DNA from: Albidovulum aestuarii
Lineage (GTDB): Bacteria; Pseudomonadota; Alphaproteobacteria; Rhodobacterales; Rhodobacteraceae
Length of the DNA: 64,000 bases
Direction of reading: 5' to 3'
NCBI RefSeq assembly: GCF_029961185.1
Contig: NZ_JASBQQ010000001.1
Coordinates: forward strand, 372,001 to 436,000
Shown: positions 42,600 through 53,160 of the stretch, piece after piece
How the letters are laid out: each line of letters opens with the position of its first letter
Position numbering within the stretch: the stretch's first letter is position 1
Made by a program: the position numbers and the translations under genes
The notes under the pieces: model-generated
What the model was told of the DNA's origin: nothing
What the model saw: only the letters and a program-made list of their open reading frames with translations
Databases searched by the model: none

Positions 42600-42964
42600 T
42601 GGGCATCAAGGTTCTTGCGGTCGACGACAGTCGCACAATCCGCGACATGCTGGCTCTCGTTCTTGGCGAGGCGGGCTATACGGTGCAAACGGCCGAAGAT
42701 GGCCAGGATGCACTCGACAGGATCGATGACTTTGAGCCAGATGCAATCATCTCCGACATCAATATGCCGCGGCTGGACGGGTTCGGATTCGTCCAGGCCG
42801 TCCGGCGGGTCGAACGGTACCGCGCCACCCCGATCCTGGTGCTGACGACCGAAAGTGCTCCGGAACTCAAGGCCAGAGCTCGTGCAGCCGGCGCTACGGG
42901 TTGGATTGTGAAGCCATTCGATGCCGAAAAGCTCGTCCGGGCGCTTCAGGCGATCGCAGGATAA
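42599..42964 (+). CDS. cheY: Chemotaxis response regulator CheY
   Basis: The 121 residues form a single receiver domain with the acidic pair in VLAVDDSRTI, phospho-acceptor Asp53 in IISDINMPRLDG, Thr in LTTES and Lys in WIVKPFDAEKL. It is translationally coupled to the STAS gene (TGATG) and lies 10 bases before cheA. The protein is either the motor-binding CheY or a phosphate sink; the sequence alone does not decide. Confidence 0.93.
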   Translation: MGIKVLAVDDSRTIRDMLALVLGEAGYTVQTAEDGQDALDRIDDFEPDAIISDINMPRLDGFGFVQAVRRVERYRATPILVLTTESAPELKARARAAGATGWIVKPFDAEKLVRALQAIAG

Positions 42965-42974
42965 AGGACAGGTC

Positions 42975-44927
42975 ATGGTCGAACTCCACGATCCAATGTC
43001 TGAGATCCGCGCCGGTTTTTTCGCTGAATGCGCCGAACGCATCGAGCAACTGCACGACGCGCTTGCTGCATTAGAAGAAAGCTGCAGCAACGGTCGAACG
43101 GCAGATCCTGAAATCATCAATACTGCATTTAGAGCAATTCATTCGATCAAGGGCGGCGGTGGCGCGTTCGGTTTCGATAATTTGGTAAGATTCGCACATG
43201 GTGTTGAGTCAGTGTTTGACCTTATGCGTTGTGGGCAGGTCGCCCCCTCATCTGCGCTAATCGCCAACCTGACCCGCGCTGGCGACCACCTCGCCGATCT
43301 TGTCGATGCCGCACAGGCGGGGAAGGAAGTACCTGCAAATGGCAGCGAAATCCTGGAAGCACTGTCCACTCCGACATCTATAGGTGTGTCGGATCCGATG
43401 GAGTTCGGGCTCACACAGCCATGGATTTTGCAATTTCGCCCGCATACATCGCTCTATGCCTCGGGCAATGATGCGCTATTTCAGCTTGTGGCCCTGCGGG
43501 AACTCGGCGCGGCCGACATCTGCTGCGATACGTCAATGGTGCCGGATCTTGCCGCCCTTGACCCCGAAAAAGCCTGCCTTACATGGACGTTGTCGCTTCC
43601 TGCCGATCGCGATGAGGCGGAGATTGTCGAGATATTCGACTTTGTCGTCGACCTCTGCGACCTTTTGGTTCAGAGGAAAGAACTTTCGTCGGCGACCGTG
43701 CAGAACACTGTTCCTTCGGTCTCAGCGGAAACTGCGCCGTCCATGCGGGTCGACCTTGACCGCATCGACCGGCTCATGAATCTCGTCGGTGAATTGGCGA
43801 TCAGTCAATCGATACTGGTCCAGTGCATCGCCGAGACACGTCCCGACCCGCAATCGCACTTGATCGAACGTCTCGAAACACTGACCGGCCTGACACGTAA
43901 CCTCCAGGATAGTGTGATGACGATCCGGGCGCAGCCGGTCAAATCGCTCTTTCAGCGCATGGCGCGGGTCGTGCGAGAAACTTCCGCCGCGCTCGGAAAG
44001 CCTGCCCGGCTCCGTTTGGAGGGTGAGGAAACCGAGCTTGATCGAACCGTAATCGAAAGACTGGCCGATCCACTCATGCATATGGTGCGCAATGCGGTCG
44101 ATCATGGCCTGGAGTCGCCCGCAGAACGCAAGACGCAGCAGAAGCCCGCTGAAGGAACCATCACCCTGTCTGCCGCCCATCGCGCCGGCAGGTTGGTCAT
44201 CGAACTCAGCGATGACGGTCGCGGCCTCGACCGCAACCGCATCCGCGCGAAGGCAGAGGAACGCGGCCTTGTCACTGCCGACGCCGTGTTGGGCGATGCG
44301 TTGACTAACGATCTGATTTTCCATCCAGGGTTATCAACTGCCATGGGGTTGTCCGACATTTCCGGCCGCGGCGTCGGGATGGATGTCGTAAAGACCGCGA
44401 TAACCCGGCTTGGAGGACGTATCTCGATCGTATCTGAGCCGGGTCGTGGCACGCGGTTCACGCTGTCGCTTCCGCTCACGCTGGCGGTTATGGACGGGAT
44501 GGTGGTACGAACCGCTCGGCAGATGCTGGTAATCCCGGTTGCGGCCATTCTCGAAACCGCCGCCCTCCAAAGACTCGACCGCCGCAAAGCCGGTGATGAG
44601 GGCGAACTGGTCCGGATGCGCGACGCGTTCGTGTCGCTGATTGATACCGGCGTTGCTTTGGGAATACGCAATCCGGGATGCCCGCCCGGCAGCGCAATCG
44701 CAGTTCTGATTGCAGCAGAGGATGGTCGTCGCGCCGCTCTTATAGTCGACGCGGTTATTGATCAGCGGCAGGTCGTGGTCAAACCCCTGCGCGGCGGATT
44801 TGCCCGGAATCCGGGAATTTCCGCGGCGACCATCCTCGGCGATGGACAAATTGCGTTCATATGTGACCCCGGCGAGCTCGCTCGCAGCGTACCAACTGGT
44901 CGCGCCGATCTGACAGCAGTGGCATAG
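42975..44927 (+). CDS. cheA: Chemotaxis sensor kinase CheA
   Basis: The 650-residue kinase has an N-terminal HPt domain with phospho-His56 in AIHSIKGGGGAFGF, a middle response-regulator-binding domain (WILQFRPHTSLYASGND, residues about 149-230), the dimerisation helix pair from about 255 (LDRIDRLMNLVGELAISQS), an ATP-binding domain with N box around MVRNAVDHGLES and DDGRGLDRN, and a CheW-like tail. AAAGGA supports ATG 42975. All parts of a working CheA are present. It should receive signals through the adjacent CheW and receptors such as the convergent one. Confidence 0.96.
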   Translation: MVELHDPMSEIRAGFFAECAERIEQLHDALAALEESCSNGRTADPEIINTAFRAIHSIKGGGGAFGFDNLVRFAHGVESVFDLMRCGQVAPSSALIANLTRAGDHLADLVDAAQAGKEVPANGSEILEALSTPTSIGVSDPMEFGLTQPWILQFRPHTSLYASGNDALFQLVALRELGAADICCDTSMVPDLAALDPEKACLTWTLSLPADRDEAEIVEIFDFVVDLCDLLVQRKELSSATVQNTVPSVSAETAPSMRVDLDRIDRLMNLVGELAISQSILVQCIAETRPDPQSHLIERLETLTGLTRNLQDSVMTIRAQPVKSLFQRMARVVRETSAALGKPARLRLEGEETELDRTVIERLADPLMHMVRNAVDHGLESPAERKTQQKPAEGTITLSAAHRAGRLVIELSDDGRGLDRNRIRAKAEERGLVTADAVLGDALTNDLIFHPGLSTAMGLSDISGRGVGMDVVKTAITRLGGRISIVSEPGRGTRFTLSLPLTLAVMDGMVVRTARQMLVIPVAAILETAALQRLDRRKAGDEGELVRMRDAFVSLIDTGVALGIRNPGCPPGSAIAVLIAAEDGRRAALIVDAVIDQRQVVVKPLRGGFARNPGISAATILGDGQIAFICDPGELARSVPTGRADLTAVA

Positions 44928-44936
44928 GGGAGAAAG

Positions 44937-45389
44937 ATGCCAGAGGCGGGATCAATGATAGAACTGCTCGCCTTTCGGCTGGGCGAGGATCGCTTCTGTG
45001 TTGATGTGGCTGTCGTACGCGAGTTGCGCAGCTGGTCCCGGCCAACCCCCCTTCCCCACGCGCCCGCCTTTCTTGCCGGGGTTATCAATCTTAGAGGAAC
45101 GATCTTGCCAGTACTGGATCTTGCGGTGAGGCTCGGACTTTCGCCTGTGGCGGCAGACAATAGAAACGTCATTGTCGTGGCCGAAATTACCGGACAAAGC
45201 GTGGGTCTGATCGTCGATGCGGTCAGCGATATTCACTGTGTTCCGCGCAGCATTCTCGAACCACCGCCCAGGGTGCAGGGGCCCGCGCAGTTGACGTGCA
45301 TAGCCGCCCTATCGCTCATTGACGGCCAGATGATCCGGGTGATCGACGTGGCGGCGCTGATGCCCACTGGTGTGACCGGGGCTGCATGA
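44937..45389 (+). CDS. cheW: Chemotaxis coupling protein CheW
   Basis: CheW links receptors to CheA. The 150-residue protein begins LLAFRLGEDRFCVDVAVVREL and has AFLAGVINLRGTILPVLDLAVRLGL, VGLIVDAVSDI and the final IRVIDVAAL, which is the complete double beta-barrel pattern. It follows cheA by nine bases and overlaps the next gene by four. Confidence 0.96.
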   Translation: MPEAGSMIELLAFRLGEDRFCVDVAVVRELRSWSRPTPLPHAPAFLAGVINLRGTILPVLDLAVRLGLSPVAADNRNVIVVAEITGQSVGLIVDAVSDIHCVPRSILEPPPRVQGPAQLTCIAALSLIDGQMIRVIDVAALMPTGVTGAA

Positions 45390-45766
45390 AGAGTTCATCC
45401 AAATCTCATGACCATGACAGTATTCGGCTTGATGAACTCGCCGCGCATCTTGCCGACGAGCTTTCGAACCTGCTGCAGCTTAGCCAAACCGTTCAGCAAG
45501 CCCTTTCGGATTGCATTTTCGCAGAACCACCGGATGCCGAGACACTGTTCCGGCTCCAATCCCTCGACCGCATTGGTCAAGGTCTGGCCGATTTGTCTCG
45601 ATTGATGCAATACTTGCGCGCGGATCTGCCCGAAGAGGCAACCGTGCCGATCGGACAGGTTCTGGAACATCTGCATCTGCGCGAACTCGCCGATCGGTTT
45701 TCCCGGCAGGACCGCGGCGCAGGACCTGATCGGCGTGTGATCTGCGGTGACGTGGTCTGGCTCTAA
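45386..45766 (+). CDS. Unknown protein coupled to cheW
   Basis: The 126-residue product begins in a four-base overlap with cheW, so it is expressed with the chemotaxis genes. It is mostly helical, with LDELAAHLADELSNLLQLSQTVQQAL and a second long helix LFRLQSLDRIGQGLADLSRLMQYL (each quoted only in outline: acidic-leucine heptads), and it ends GDVVWL. The heptad pattern and size recall adaptor or phosphatase-type chemotaxis proteins such as CheZ, but I see no CheZ catalytic motif. The 226 bases after it contain no further gene. Confidence 0.65.
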   Translation: MKSSSKSHDHDSIRLDELAAHLADELSNLLQLSQTVQQALSDCIFAEPPDAETLFRLQSLDRIGQGLADLSRLMQYLRADLPEEATVPIGQVLEHLHLRELADRFSRQDRGAGPDRRVICGDVVWL

Positions 45767-45992
45767 CCGCCAAAGGCTCGACCGTTGTCGCCAGCAATGG
45801 CCCAAAACCAACCGGGAGCAAGGTGACCTGCGTTTGCCGACACATGGCCGGATACAATCGAGATCAGGATTTACGATCCGATCTTACCTGCCGGAACAAC
45901 GGGTCGGCCGTGTCGGCGGCACCCGAGGCAAGTTCCTCCCGAGCACTCAGCACAGGTCATTGGAACCGTCGGATACCGTCCCGGTCCAGTCA

Positions 45993-48900
45993 TCAGAATT
46001 TGTCCAAACCTGTGGGCTCGGCGGAAGATACCGATCTGCCCCCACCTACCGAAGCAATGCGGATGGGATGTGTCACGCCAGAACCCGCCTCGGCAACGGC
46101 GTGGGACAGGGCACCGGACGCATTGCGGGATGTATCTCTGGGTGCCGGCTGCCCAATCCGGAACCGGGCAATCGTCGCGGTCAGCGCCTCGGCGCCCCTG
46201 GTCAGCGATTGGCTGGCAACCGAGGCTTGACTGAACAGTGCGGCATTCTGTTGCGTCACCTGATCGATTTGATTCACCGAGATATTGATTTCTGCAAGGC
46301 CTTCCGATTGGTCCTGCGCCGAAGCTGCGATTTCCGAGACCCTTTGTGCGATATTTGAAACGGATGCGACGATGCTCTTAAGTGCGCGTCCGGCCTCATC
46401 CACAAGACCAACACCGCGTTTGACCTGAGCCGAGGATGCCGAGATGAGACTATCGATCTCGCGCGCAGCTTCCGACGAACGTTGTGCCAGTGCCCGGACC
46501 TCGGCCGCGACAACGGCAAACCCCCGTCCGGCTTCCCCGGCTCGGGCCGCCTCGACGCCGGCATTCAGGGCAAGCAGGTTTGTCTGGAAGGCAATGTCAT
46601 CGATTACACCGATAATCCGCGCGATCCGTTCCGAGGAAGTCTCAATCTCGCCCATCGCCCGGACGGCCTCCTCGACCACAGCGCCCGATGCCTCGGCTGA
46701 TGCCCGTGCATCGCCGACCACCGCGCTGGCTTCGGAGGCTCCGACCGCCGCTGATCGGACCGAAACCGTCAACTGGTCGAGTGAAGCAGCGGTTTGTTCC
46801 AGTGTCGCGGCCTGTTTTTCCGTCCGACCGGTCAGATCTTCGGCCGAGCGTGCAATATCTGCGGCCTCACTTTCTATTCCGGATGCGTTTTCCATAACCA
46901 CGGCCATCGCTGCGGCCAGTTGCTCAATGGCGTTGTTGAAGTCATCGCGCAGGGTCTCATACTGAGCGACGAAATCACCCTCAATTCTGGCCGTAAGATC
47001 TCCTTGTGATAGCCCGCTCAATCCCACGCGAAGCGCTTCAACGACGTCGTTTTGCGCCTCCTCCAGCAACCTGCGTCGTTCCTCGGCGCTTCGCAGGCAA
47101 CGTTCTGCTTCGGTCATATCGGCCCCCATCAGCACGACTTTCAGCAGTACACCGTCGTGATCATGGATGGGTGAAAGGCTTCCATCGACGACACCTTCCG
47201 GACCATTTTCGATCTTCGCCCTGAAGCGCCCAAAAACCGATGACCCCGCCATTAGGCGGTCCCACAGAGATCCGGTCTCAGCCGTCGCGTCGTCATCGAG
47301 ATGCAGCAGGTCCGTGAGTTGACACGACTTAAGGTCGCGATCTGAAATACCGAGCAGTGATCGCATCTTGTCGTTGGCCCCAATCAGGCCGCCATCTGCC
47401 TCAAATTCCGCCGTTGCAAGATTGCGGTCGATCGCGGACAGAACTGCTCGGTTCATACGCTCAACGGTAACGTCGCGCCACTCAACAACAAATCCGATAC
47501 GGCCCTGCCCCTCCATCTCGACCTCATTGATATCGAGTGCAAATCGGGACTCTCCGACAGGAATTTCTGCCTGGTGCGGAAGAAATTCTGCATCTGCCAG
47601 CCTTCGGCGCACTATTTCCTGTGCCGTGTGGAACGCATCCTGAGCGTGCCCAATCACGGCCTCAGGATCGAAGTCGGATGCGACCTTGCGGAACGCGTCG
47701 ATATGTTGCCTGAAGAGGGTTTCGACTGATGGGTTCGCATAAGATATCACATAGTCGCGGTTCATGATCATCAAGGCGGCAGACGATGCCTCGAATGCAG
47801 CACTCTTGAACGCGGCGTCCCGGGCGATCTCGGCGCTTTTTGCCAAGCCATCACGAAACGTCTCAAGCGCGCGCGCTATGGTGCCAATCTCATCGCGCCG
47901 CGAGATATCCCGCACGGAAACGTCGTAGTTGCCCTCCGCGATTTCCCGCATGACCGTTGAATTCGCTATGAGAGGGCGTGACAGGCTGCGCGCGATCAGG
48001 AAGACAGCCCCGCCAAGGACAAACATGGAAACAAGGCCCGCTGTCACAAGGCTGGCGGTCAGGTCACGAACCGGCGCCAATGTCGTTGCCAGCGGCACCT
48101 CATGTACCAGTACCATGTCAAGTCCCGGCAGGGCGACACGACTTGCCATCACGGTCGATCTGACCCCGAACAGGCCGGGTTCCTGTGTCACGGCTTCGTC
48201 GGCGGCAAAGGCAGACCTGACCGTCTGAGCCGTGCTACGCAGGGACAGAACGGCGTTCCCGTCAAAGCCGTGGACATCCGACCGGAGTTTGAGGTCTTTG
48301 CCCACGAGATAGGTCAAACTGCCTTCAAGGTGATGTTCTGCAGCGCCCCGTGTCAGAAGTGTTACCTGTTGGGCAGAGATCTGGAAGATCAGGGCACCAA
48401 CGGTCTTGTCGTCGTTGTCCCGCAACGGAACGGCCGCAAAACTCGCCGGTCCGGCACCCGATGGACTGTAGTAGGAAAAGTCGGTGAAGATAACATCCGT
48501 CTGGGGCAAGTGCATGACCCGGCGTGCGAGACGCGACAGACTGCTGGAACGCAGTTCGCCAGTGAAAAGATTCTGCCCCAGATCCTCTTCCTTGGCGACG
48601 GAATACAAGACGTTTCCCGCCACGTCGATCATGAGGACATCGTGGTAACCTTTCTGTTCGACAAAGGCAGAATAGGCACCGTGATAGCGTCCGTGTGCAA
48701 TGGAATAGTCCGAAATTTCCGAGACACTCTTCAGCTTGTAGCGCTGCCCTTCCGGAAGGGGATTGAGTTCGATGAAATGGCGACGGAGCAGTGCGCCCGG
48801 CGCATCGCCCATCCGTTCCCATGCCCGGGAATAATCTCTCAGCGCGCGAGCTGTCTGCGGGCTTTCGGCCAGCGAACGCAAATCGGCAGAGACGACTGCG

Positions 48901-49088
48901 AACCAGGCCTCGATCTCCAGCTCCTTGGCATCGACGATTATTTCGACCTGTTCCTCCCCCGCTTTCAAGAGCGCAGCGCGGGCATAGTAGTAGCCGGTGT
49001 ATCCCATCGTCAGAAGCGCCACGAGTGCGACCGAGCCGAGTACGACCGGCAGCTTCAGGGCCAGACTGACATTGTCCAGTAAACGCAT
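45993..49088 (-). CDS. Methyl-accepting chemotaxis protein with Cache, HAMP and two PAS domains
   Basis: The 1031-residue receptor has a first membrane helix (about 15-36), a long periplasmic sensor of Cache type, a second helix near [18 protein letters not shown], a HAMP domain with [21 protein letters not shown], two cytoplasmic PAS domains ([17 protein letters not shown] and [15 protein letters not shown]), a short HAMP-like linker ([13 protein letters not shown]) and the signalling tip with [28 protein letters not shown] in outline. GGGAG sits six bases before the second ATG, 49088, which I prefer. It converges on the che operon. The ligand is unknown, and the PAS domains add an internal input. 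Confidence 0.93.
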   Translation of the reverse strand: MRLLDNVSLALKLPVVLGSVALVALLTMGYTGYYYARAALLKAGEEQVEIIVDAKELEIEAWFAVVSADLRSLAESPQTARALRDYSRAWERMGDAPGALLRRHFIELNPLPEGQRYKLKSVSEISDYSIAHGRYHGAYSAFVEQKGYHDVLMIDVAGNVLYSVAKEEDLGQNLFTGELRSSSLSRLARRVMHLPQTDVIFTDFSYYSPSGAGPASFAAVPLRDNDDKTVGALIFQISAQQVTLLTRGAAEHHLEGSLTYLVGKDLKLRSDVHGFDGNAVLSLRSTAQTVRSAFAADEAVTQEPGLFGVRSTVMASRVALPGLDMVLVHEVPLATTLAPVRDLTASLVTAGLVSMFVLGGAVFLIARSLSRPLIANSTVMREIAEGNYDVSVRDISRRDEIGTIARALETFRDGLAKSAEIARDAAFKSAAFEASSAALMIMNRDYVISYANPSVETLFRQHIDAFRKVASDFDPEAVIGHAQDAFHTAQEIVRRRLADAEFLPHQAEIPVGESRFALDINEVEMEGQGRIGFVVEWRDVTVERMNRAVLSAIDRNLATAEFEADGGLIGANDKMRSLLGISDRDLKSCQLTDLLHLDDDATAETGSLWDRLMAGSSVFGRFRAKIENGPEGVVDGSLSPIHDHDGVLLKVVLMGADMTEAERCLRSAEERRRLLEEAQNDVVEALRVGLSGLSQGDLTARIEGDFVAQYETLRDDFNNAIEQLAAAMAVVMENASGIESEAADIARSAEDLTGRTEKQAATLEQTAASLDQLTVSVRSAAVGASEASAVVGDARASAEASGAVVEEAVRAMGEIETSSERIARIIGVIDDIAFQTNLLALNAGVEAARAGEAGRGFAVVAAEVRALAQRSSEAAREIDSLISASSAQVKRGVGLVDEAGRALKSIVASVSNIAQRVSEIAASAQDQSEGLAEINISVNQIDQVTQQNAALFSQASVASQSLTRGAEALTATIARFRIGQPAPRDTSRNASGALSHAVAEAGSGVTHPIRIASVGGGRSVSSAEPTGLDKF

Positions 49089-49174
49089 GGGCATCTCCCG
49101 CCGGAAAACGCCTTGCGGCGTGTATCCCGGTCAAGATGCGTGCGTGGGCTGAAGATTCGCTTAACTACAACCGC

Positions 49175-50776
49175 TCAGGCGCCGCGCAGCCAGCCGACGA
49201 GCGCGCGGGTGGATCCATCCTTACCGGCCCCGTCCTCCTGTCCGGAAAGGACCGGCTCCAGCGCCAGCGCCAGTTCCTTGCCCAGTTCGACCCCCCATTG
49301 ATCGAAGGAGTTGATCCCGAGGATCACGCCTTCGACAAAGACCCGGTGTTCGTAAAGCGCGATGATCTGACCGAGAACGAAGGGCGTGAGTTTCGGGTAG
49401 AGCAATGTCGTCGATGGCCGGTTGCCGGGAAAGACCCGGTGACGCGCCTGCCGGTCCAGTTCCGCACCGGTCAGCCCCTTTCCGGCCATGATCGCGCGGG
49501 CCTCTTCAAGGGATCGCCCGCGCAACAGCGCCTCGGACTGGGCGAGGCAGTTGGCGGCAAGAAGCCGGTGCTGGTGGACCAGATCGGGCTCATGACCTTC
49601 GCGGCCCATAAGAAACTCGCACGGGATCACCCGGGTGCCCTGATGGATCAGTTGATAGAAGGCGTGCTGGCCATTGGTGCCGGGTTCGCCCCAGACAACC
49701 GGGCCGGAATGGATGGCCAGATCGGTCCCGTCAATCGCCACGCGTTTGCCGTTACTCTCCATCTCCAGCTGCTGAAGATAGGCGGGCAGTCGGGCAAGGC
49801 GCTGTTCGTAAGGCAGGACCGCGCGGGTCGCATACCCGCAGATCTGGTTATGCCAGATGCCGGTCAGCGCCAGCATTACCGGCATGTTGCCGGCGAAGGG
49901 CGCGTCGCGAAAATGCGCGTCCATCGCCGCGCCGCCCTTCAGAAACTCCTCAAAATCCGCCGGCCCGACGGCGATCATCAGTGACAGGCCCACCGGCCCC
50001 CACATCGAATAGCGCCCGCCGACCCAATCGGCGAAACCGAAGACCCGGTCCGGCGCGATACCGAAGGCCGCCGTCTTGTCGGCGGCGGTGGAGACTGCGG
50101 CGAACTGCGCGGCCGGGTCGGCGACCTTGTCCGCCATCCAGCGCCGCGCGGTTTCGGCATTTGTCATCGTCTCGATGGTGGTGAAGGTCTTCGAGGCGAC
50201 GACGATTAGCGTCGTTGTGGGGTTCAGCCCGGCCAACACGTCATGCACATGCGCGCCATCGACGTTGGAGACGAAATGCGCACGCGGCCCGTCAGCATAG
50301 GGCGACAGCGCGACGGCGGCCATGGCGGGGCCGAGATCCGATCCGCCAATGCCGATATTGACCACATCGGTGATGCGCCCGCCCTGCCCCGTGATGCGCC
50401 CCTCGCGGATGTCGCGGGCAAAGGCTTCCATCCGCGCATGGGTCGCGCGCACCTCGGGCATCACGTCGCAGCCATCGACCGTGACCGAGCCGTCGAGGTT
50501 GCGCAGCGCGGTATGCAGGACCGCCCGGCCCTCGGTCTCATTGATCTTTTCGCCAGAAAACATCGCATCCCGTCGGCTCGCCAGATGCGCGGCCTCAGCG
50601 AGTCGGACCAGAAGGTCGCGGGCATGGGGGTCGATGGAGGTCTTGGAATAGTCGAAATAGAGCCCATCGGCAGACACCGAGAAATTCTCTGCGCGCCCCT
50701 CGACCTTGAACAGATCAAGGATCGGGCGGTCCGAATGGGCTTCATGGTGAAAGCGCAGGTCTTCCCAAAGGGTCAT
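49175..50776 (-). CDS. pgi: Glucose-6-phosphate isomerase
   Basis: Pgi interconverts glucose 6-phosphate and fructose 6-phosphate. The 533-residue protein shows the family blocks [39 protein letters not shown] with the substrate loop, and the C-terminal [15 protein letters not shown]. It is the last gene of zwf-pgl-pgi, 15 bases after pgl, which lets hexose phosphates from gluconeogenesis enter the oxidative branch. Confidence 0.97.
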   Translation of the reverse strand: MTLWEDLRFHHEAHSDRPILDLFKVEGRAENFSVSADGLYFDYSKTSIDPHARDLLVRLAEAAHLASRRDAMFSGEKINETEGRAVLHTALRNLDGSVTVDGCDVMPEVRATHARMEAFARDIREGRITGQGGRITDVVNIGIGGSDLGPAMAAVALSPYADGPRAHFVSNVDGAHVHDVLAGLNPTTTLIVVASKTFTTIETMTNAETARRWMADKVADPAAQFAAVSTAADKTAAFGIAPDRVFGFADWVGGRYSMWGPVGLSLMIAVGPADFEEFLKGGAAMDAHFRDAPFAGNMPVMLALTGIWHNQICGYATRAVLPYEQRLARLPAYLQQLEMESNGKRVAIDGTDLAIHSGPVVWGEPGTNGQHAFYQLIHQGTRVIPCEFLMGREGHEPDLVHQHRLLAANCLAQSEALLRGRSLEEARAIMAGKGLTGAELDRQARHRVFPGNRPSTTLLYPKLTPFVLGQIIALYEHRVFVEGVILGINSFDQWGVELGKELALALEPVLSGQEDGAGKDGSTRALVGWLRGA

Positions 50777-50791
50777 GGTCTCTCCGCAGGA

Positions 50792-51463
50792 TCAGGGGGC
50801 CCAGTGAACGGTCGCGTTGGCAAGGACGGCAGCGACCGGCGCTTCTTCGGGCTGCAGGCTTTCGGCCCGTTCGATGGCCGCGCGTTTCTCCGCGCCGGTG
50901 ATGACGATGTGGCAGGCCATCGCATCGGCCAGCACGCGGGCGGAAAGCGTCATTCGCGGCTCATCCGCACCGGGCGCGCGCATCGGGATCACGATCGGCG
51001 CATCCGGGGCCAGCGCCTCGGCGAGCCGGTCTGCGCCGGGAAAGAGTGAGGCGGTATGCATATCCGCCCCCATGCCCAGAAGCAGCACGTCAATCGGCAG
51101 GCAGGGTTCGATGGCGGCGGCCAGCGCCCCGACCGCGTCCTCGGGTTCAGGCGTATCGGCGTATAGCGGCAGGAAGGTCGCGGCGGCGGCACGGCCCGTC
51201 AGCAGGCGGCGTTTCAACAGCCGCGCGTTCGAGCGTTCATGGCTTTCCGGCACCCAGCGTTCGTCGTTCAGAAAGACCGTCACCCGGTCCCAGTCGAGCT
51301 TCACACCAGAAAGGACGTCAAAGATCGGGCCGGGCGTCGTGCCTCCGGGAACGCAGAAGCTGGCCCGGTCATTCTGGCGCAGGGCGGCGGCCAGTTCGCT
51401 GGCCAGAAGGTCGGCCAGATCGAACATCATCAGTTCACTGTCTGGGTATTCGACAAACTTCAT
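50792..51463 (-). CDS. pgl: 6-phosphogluconolactonase
   Basis: Pgl opens 6-phosphogluconolactone made by Zwf. The 223-residue protein of the DevB/SOL type has FCVPGGTTPGPIFDVL, FLNDERWVPESHERSNARL and LLGMGADMHTASLFPG, in which the usual GxDGHTASLFP has Met in place of Asp's neighbour and Met-His at DGH. ATG 51463, eight bases after GGGAG, overlaps the zwf stop by four bases and fits the family length; the frame is open much further upstream inside zwf. Confidence 0.93.
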   Translation of the reverse strand: MKFVEYPDSELMMFDLADLLASELAAALRQNDRASFCVPGGTTPGPIFDVLSGVKLDWDRVTVFLNDERWVPESHERSNARLLKRRLLTGRAAAATFLPLYADTPEPEDAVGALAAAIEPCLPIDVLLLGMGADMHTASLFPGADRLAEALAPDAPIVIPMRAPGADEPRMTLSARVLADAMACHIVITGAEKRAAIERAESLQPEEAPVAAVLANATVHWAP

Positions 51464-52923
51464 TCGCGGATCTCCCGCCACCTCCGGCCATCCCTGTGCA
51501 GAAGCATAAGCGCATCTTCCGGTCCGGACGACCCCGGATCGTAGCCTTTCGGTCGGTCGCCGCGCGCCTCCCAGGCCGCGATGATCGGATCGGTCCAGGC
51601 CCACGCGGCCTCCACCTCATCCCCGCGCATGAAAAGCGTCTGATTGCCGCGGATCACATCCATGATCAGGCGTTCATAGGCGTCCGGAATATCGGCGCCA
51701 TCCTCGCCCAGAGCCTCGGCAAAGGACATGTCGAGCGGCACCTCGGTCAGACGCATGCCGCCCGGCCCCGGTTCCTTGATCATGACGCTAAGGTTCATGC
51801 CCTCATTCGGCTGCAACCGGATCGCCAGCACATTCTCGCGCCAACCCTCTTCATCGCCGAAGATCGAATGAGGGACTTCCTTGAAGACGATGGCAATTTC
51901 CGAGGCCCGCCCGCGCAGCTTCTTGCCGGTGCGGAGGTAAAAGGGCGTGCCTTTCCAGCGCCAGTTGGCAATATGCGCCTTCAGCGCGATATAGCTTTCC
52001 GTCTTCGTCGCGGGCTCGCCCACATCCTCGGCATAGGAGGGCGCTGCGCCCTTCTTGCCGCCGCCGCGATACTGGCCGCGCACGATATCCTCTGGCTCCA
52101 CCGGCAGAAGTGCATGGATGACCTTCAGCTTTTCATCCCGCACCGCGTCGGGGTCAAAGCGATAGGGCGGTTCCATCGCGATGAGACACAGAAGCTGCAT
52201 CAGATGGTTCTGCACCATGTCCCGCATGGCGCCCGACTTGTCGTAATAAGCGCCGCGACCGCCGACGCCTACCGTCTCGGCCACGGTGATCTGGACGTGA
52301 TCGACATGGCGGGCGTTCCAGAGCGGCTCGAACAGGATGTTGGCGAACCGCACCGCCATCAGGTTCTGGACCGTCTCCTTGCCCAGATAGTGGTCGATCC
52401 GGTAGATCTGGCTTTCGTCGAAATGCTCGGCCAACGTCGCGTTCAGCGCCTTGGCACTGGCAAGGTCGCGGCCGAAGGGCTTTTCAACCACGATGCGCGA
52501 ATTCGGCGTCGCGATGCCGTGGCGGTGCAACCGCTCGGCCAGATCGCCGAAGAGCGACGGACCGACAGAGAAGTAATAGGCCTGCACAACATCGCGGCGG
52601 ATCAGAGCCGCCAGTTCCGGCCAGCCGCCATCGCCTTTCGCATCCACGGCGACGTAGTGCAGATGGTCGAGGAAACGCGCTACGCTGTCCGCATCACGCC
52701 TCTTCACGTCGAGGAATTCCTCGATCGCCTCGGCGACAAAGGCGCGAAAACCCGTCGCGTCCATCTCGGTTCGGGCCGAACCGATGATGCGCGACGTTTC
52801 AGGGATCTGCCCGGCGACGAACCGGCGGTAAAGACCCGGCAGGATCTTGCGCCGTGCCAAATCGCCTGTTGCACCGAACACGACCAAGTCGAACGGATCG
52901 ACCGGAATCACCCGTGAGACCAT
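51460..52923 (-). CDS. zwf: Glucose-6-phosphate 1-dehydrogenase
   Basis: Zwf oxidises glucose 6-phosphate with NADP as the entry to the Entner-Doudoroff and pentose phosphate routes. The 487 residues show the nucleotide loop FGATGDLARRKILPGL, EKPFGRDL and the active-site RIDHYLGKETVQNL. AAAGGA lies eight bases before the ATG. It is the first gene of the zwf-pgl-pgi operon and a perfect palindrome lies 22 bases upstream of its start. Confidence 0.97.
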   Translation of the reverse strand: MVSRVIPVDPFDLVVFGATGDLARRKILPGLYRRFVAGQIPETSRIIGSARTEMDATGFRAFVAEAIEEFLDVKRRDADSVARFLDHLHYVAVDAKGDGGWPELAALIRRDVVQAYYFSVGPSLFGDLAERLHRHGIATPNSRIVVEKPFGRDLASAKALNATLAEHFDESQIYRIDHYLGKETVQNLMAVRFANILFEPLWNARHVDHVQITVAETVGVGGRGAYYDKSGAMRDMVQNHLMQLLCLIAMEPPYRFDPDAVRDEKLKVIHALLPVEPEDIVRGQYRGGGKKGAAPSYAEDVGEPATKTESYIALKAHIANWRWKGTPFYLRTGKKLRGRASEIAIVFKEVPHSIFGDEEGWRENVLAIRLQPNEGMNLSVMIKEPGPGGMRLTEVPLDMSFAEALGEDGADIPDAYERLIMDVIRGNQTLFMRGDEVEAAWAWTDPIIAAWEARGDRPKGYDPGSSGPEDALMLLHRDGRRWREIRE

Positions 52924-52944
52924 GTTTCCGTTCCTTTGCGGCTT

Positions 52945-52960
52945 CCGTTAGCGCTAACGG
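52945..52960. promoter_or_regulatory. Perfect 16-bp palindromic operator upstream of zwf
   Basis: CCGTTAGCGCTAACGG is a perfect palindrome with a central CG-type core, the form bound by LacI-family sugar regulators. It lies 22-37 bases before the zwf start codon, where binding would block transcription. No LacI-family gene lies in the window. Confidence 0.65.
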
Positions 52961-53160
52961 TGCTGCTAATAGCGCCTTGTCGACAGGAAGTCTAGCATTG
53001 GGTATCAGGGCTGACCATCGGCATGGAGAATTCGCGAACACGACGTTTCAGGTCCCCACGGTCACACCCACCTGGACACAATCCGTCGCCATCAGCCTTG
53101 CGTTGCAAACCGCAGGGTGAAAGCCTGTCCACCAAGCGGGGAGATTGCGGGATCGGACAC

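Noticed and set aside
45823-46230. 135-residue rightward frame following the chemotaxis operon
   Set aside because: More than half of it is antisense to the receptor C terminus, there is no ribosome site and no recognisable domain.
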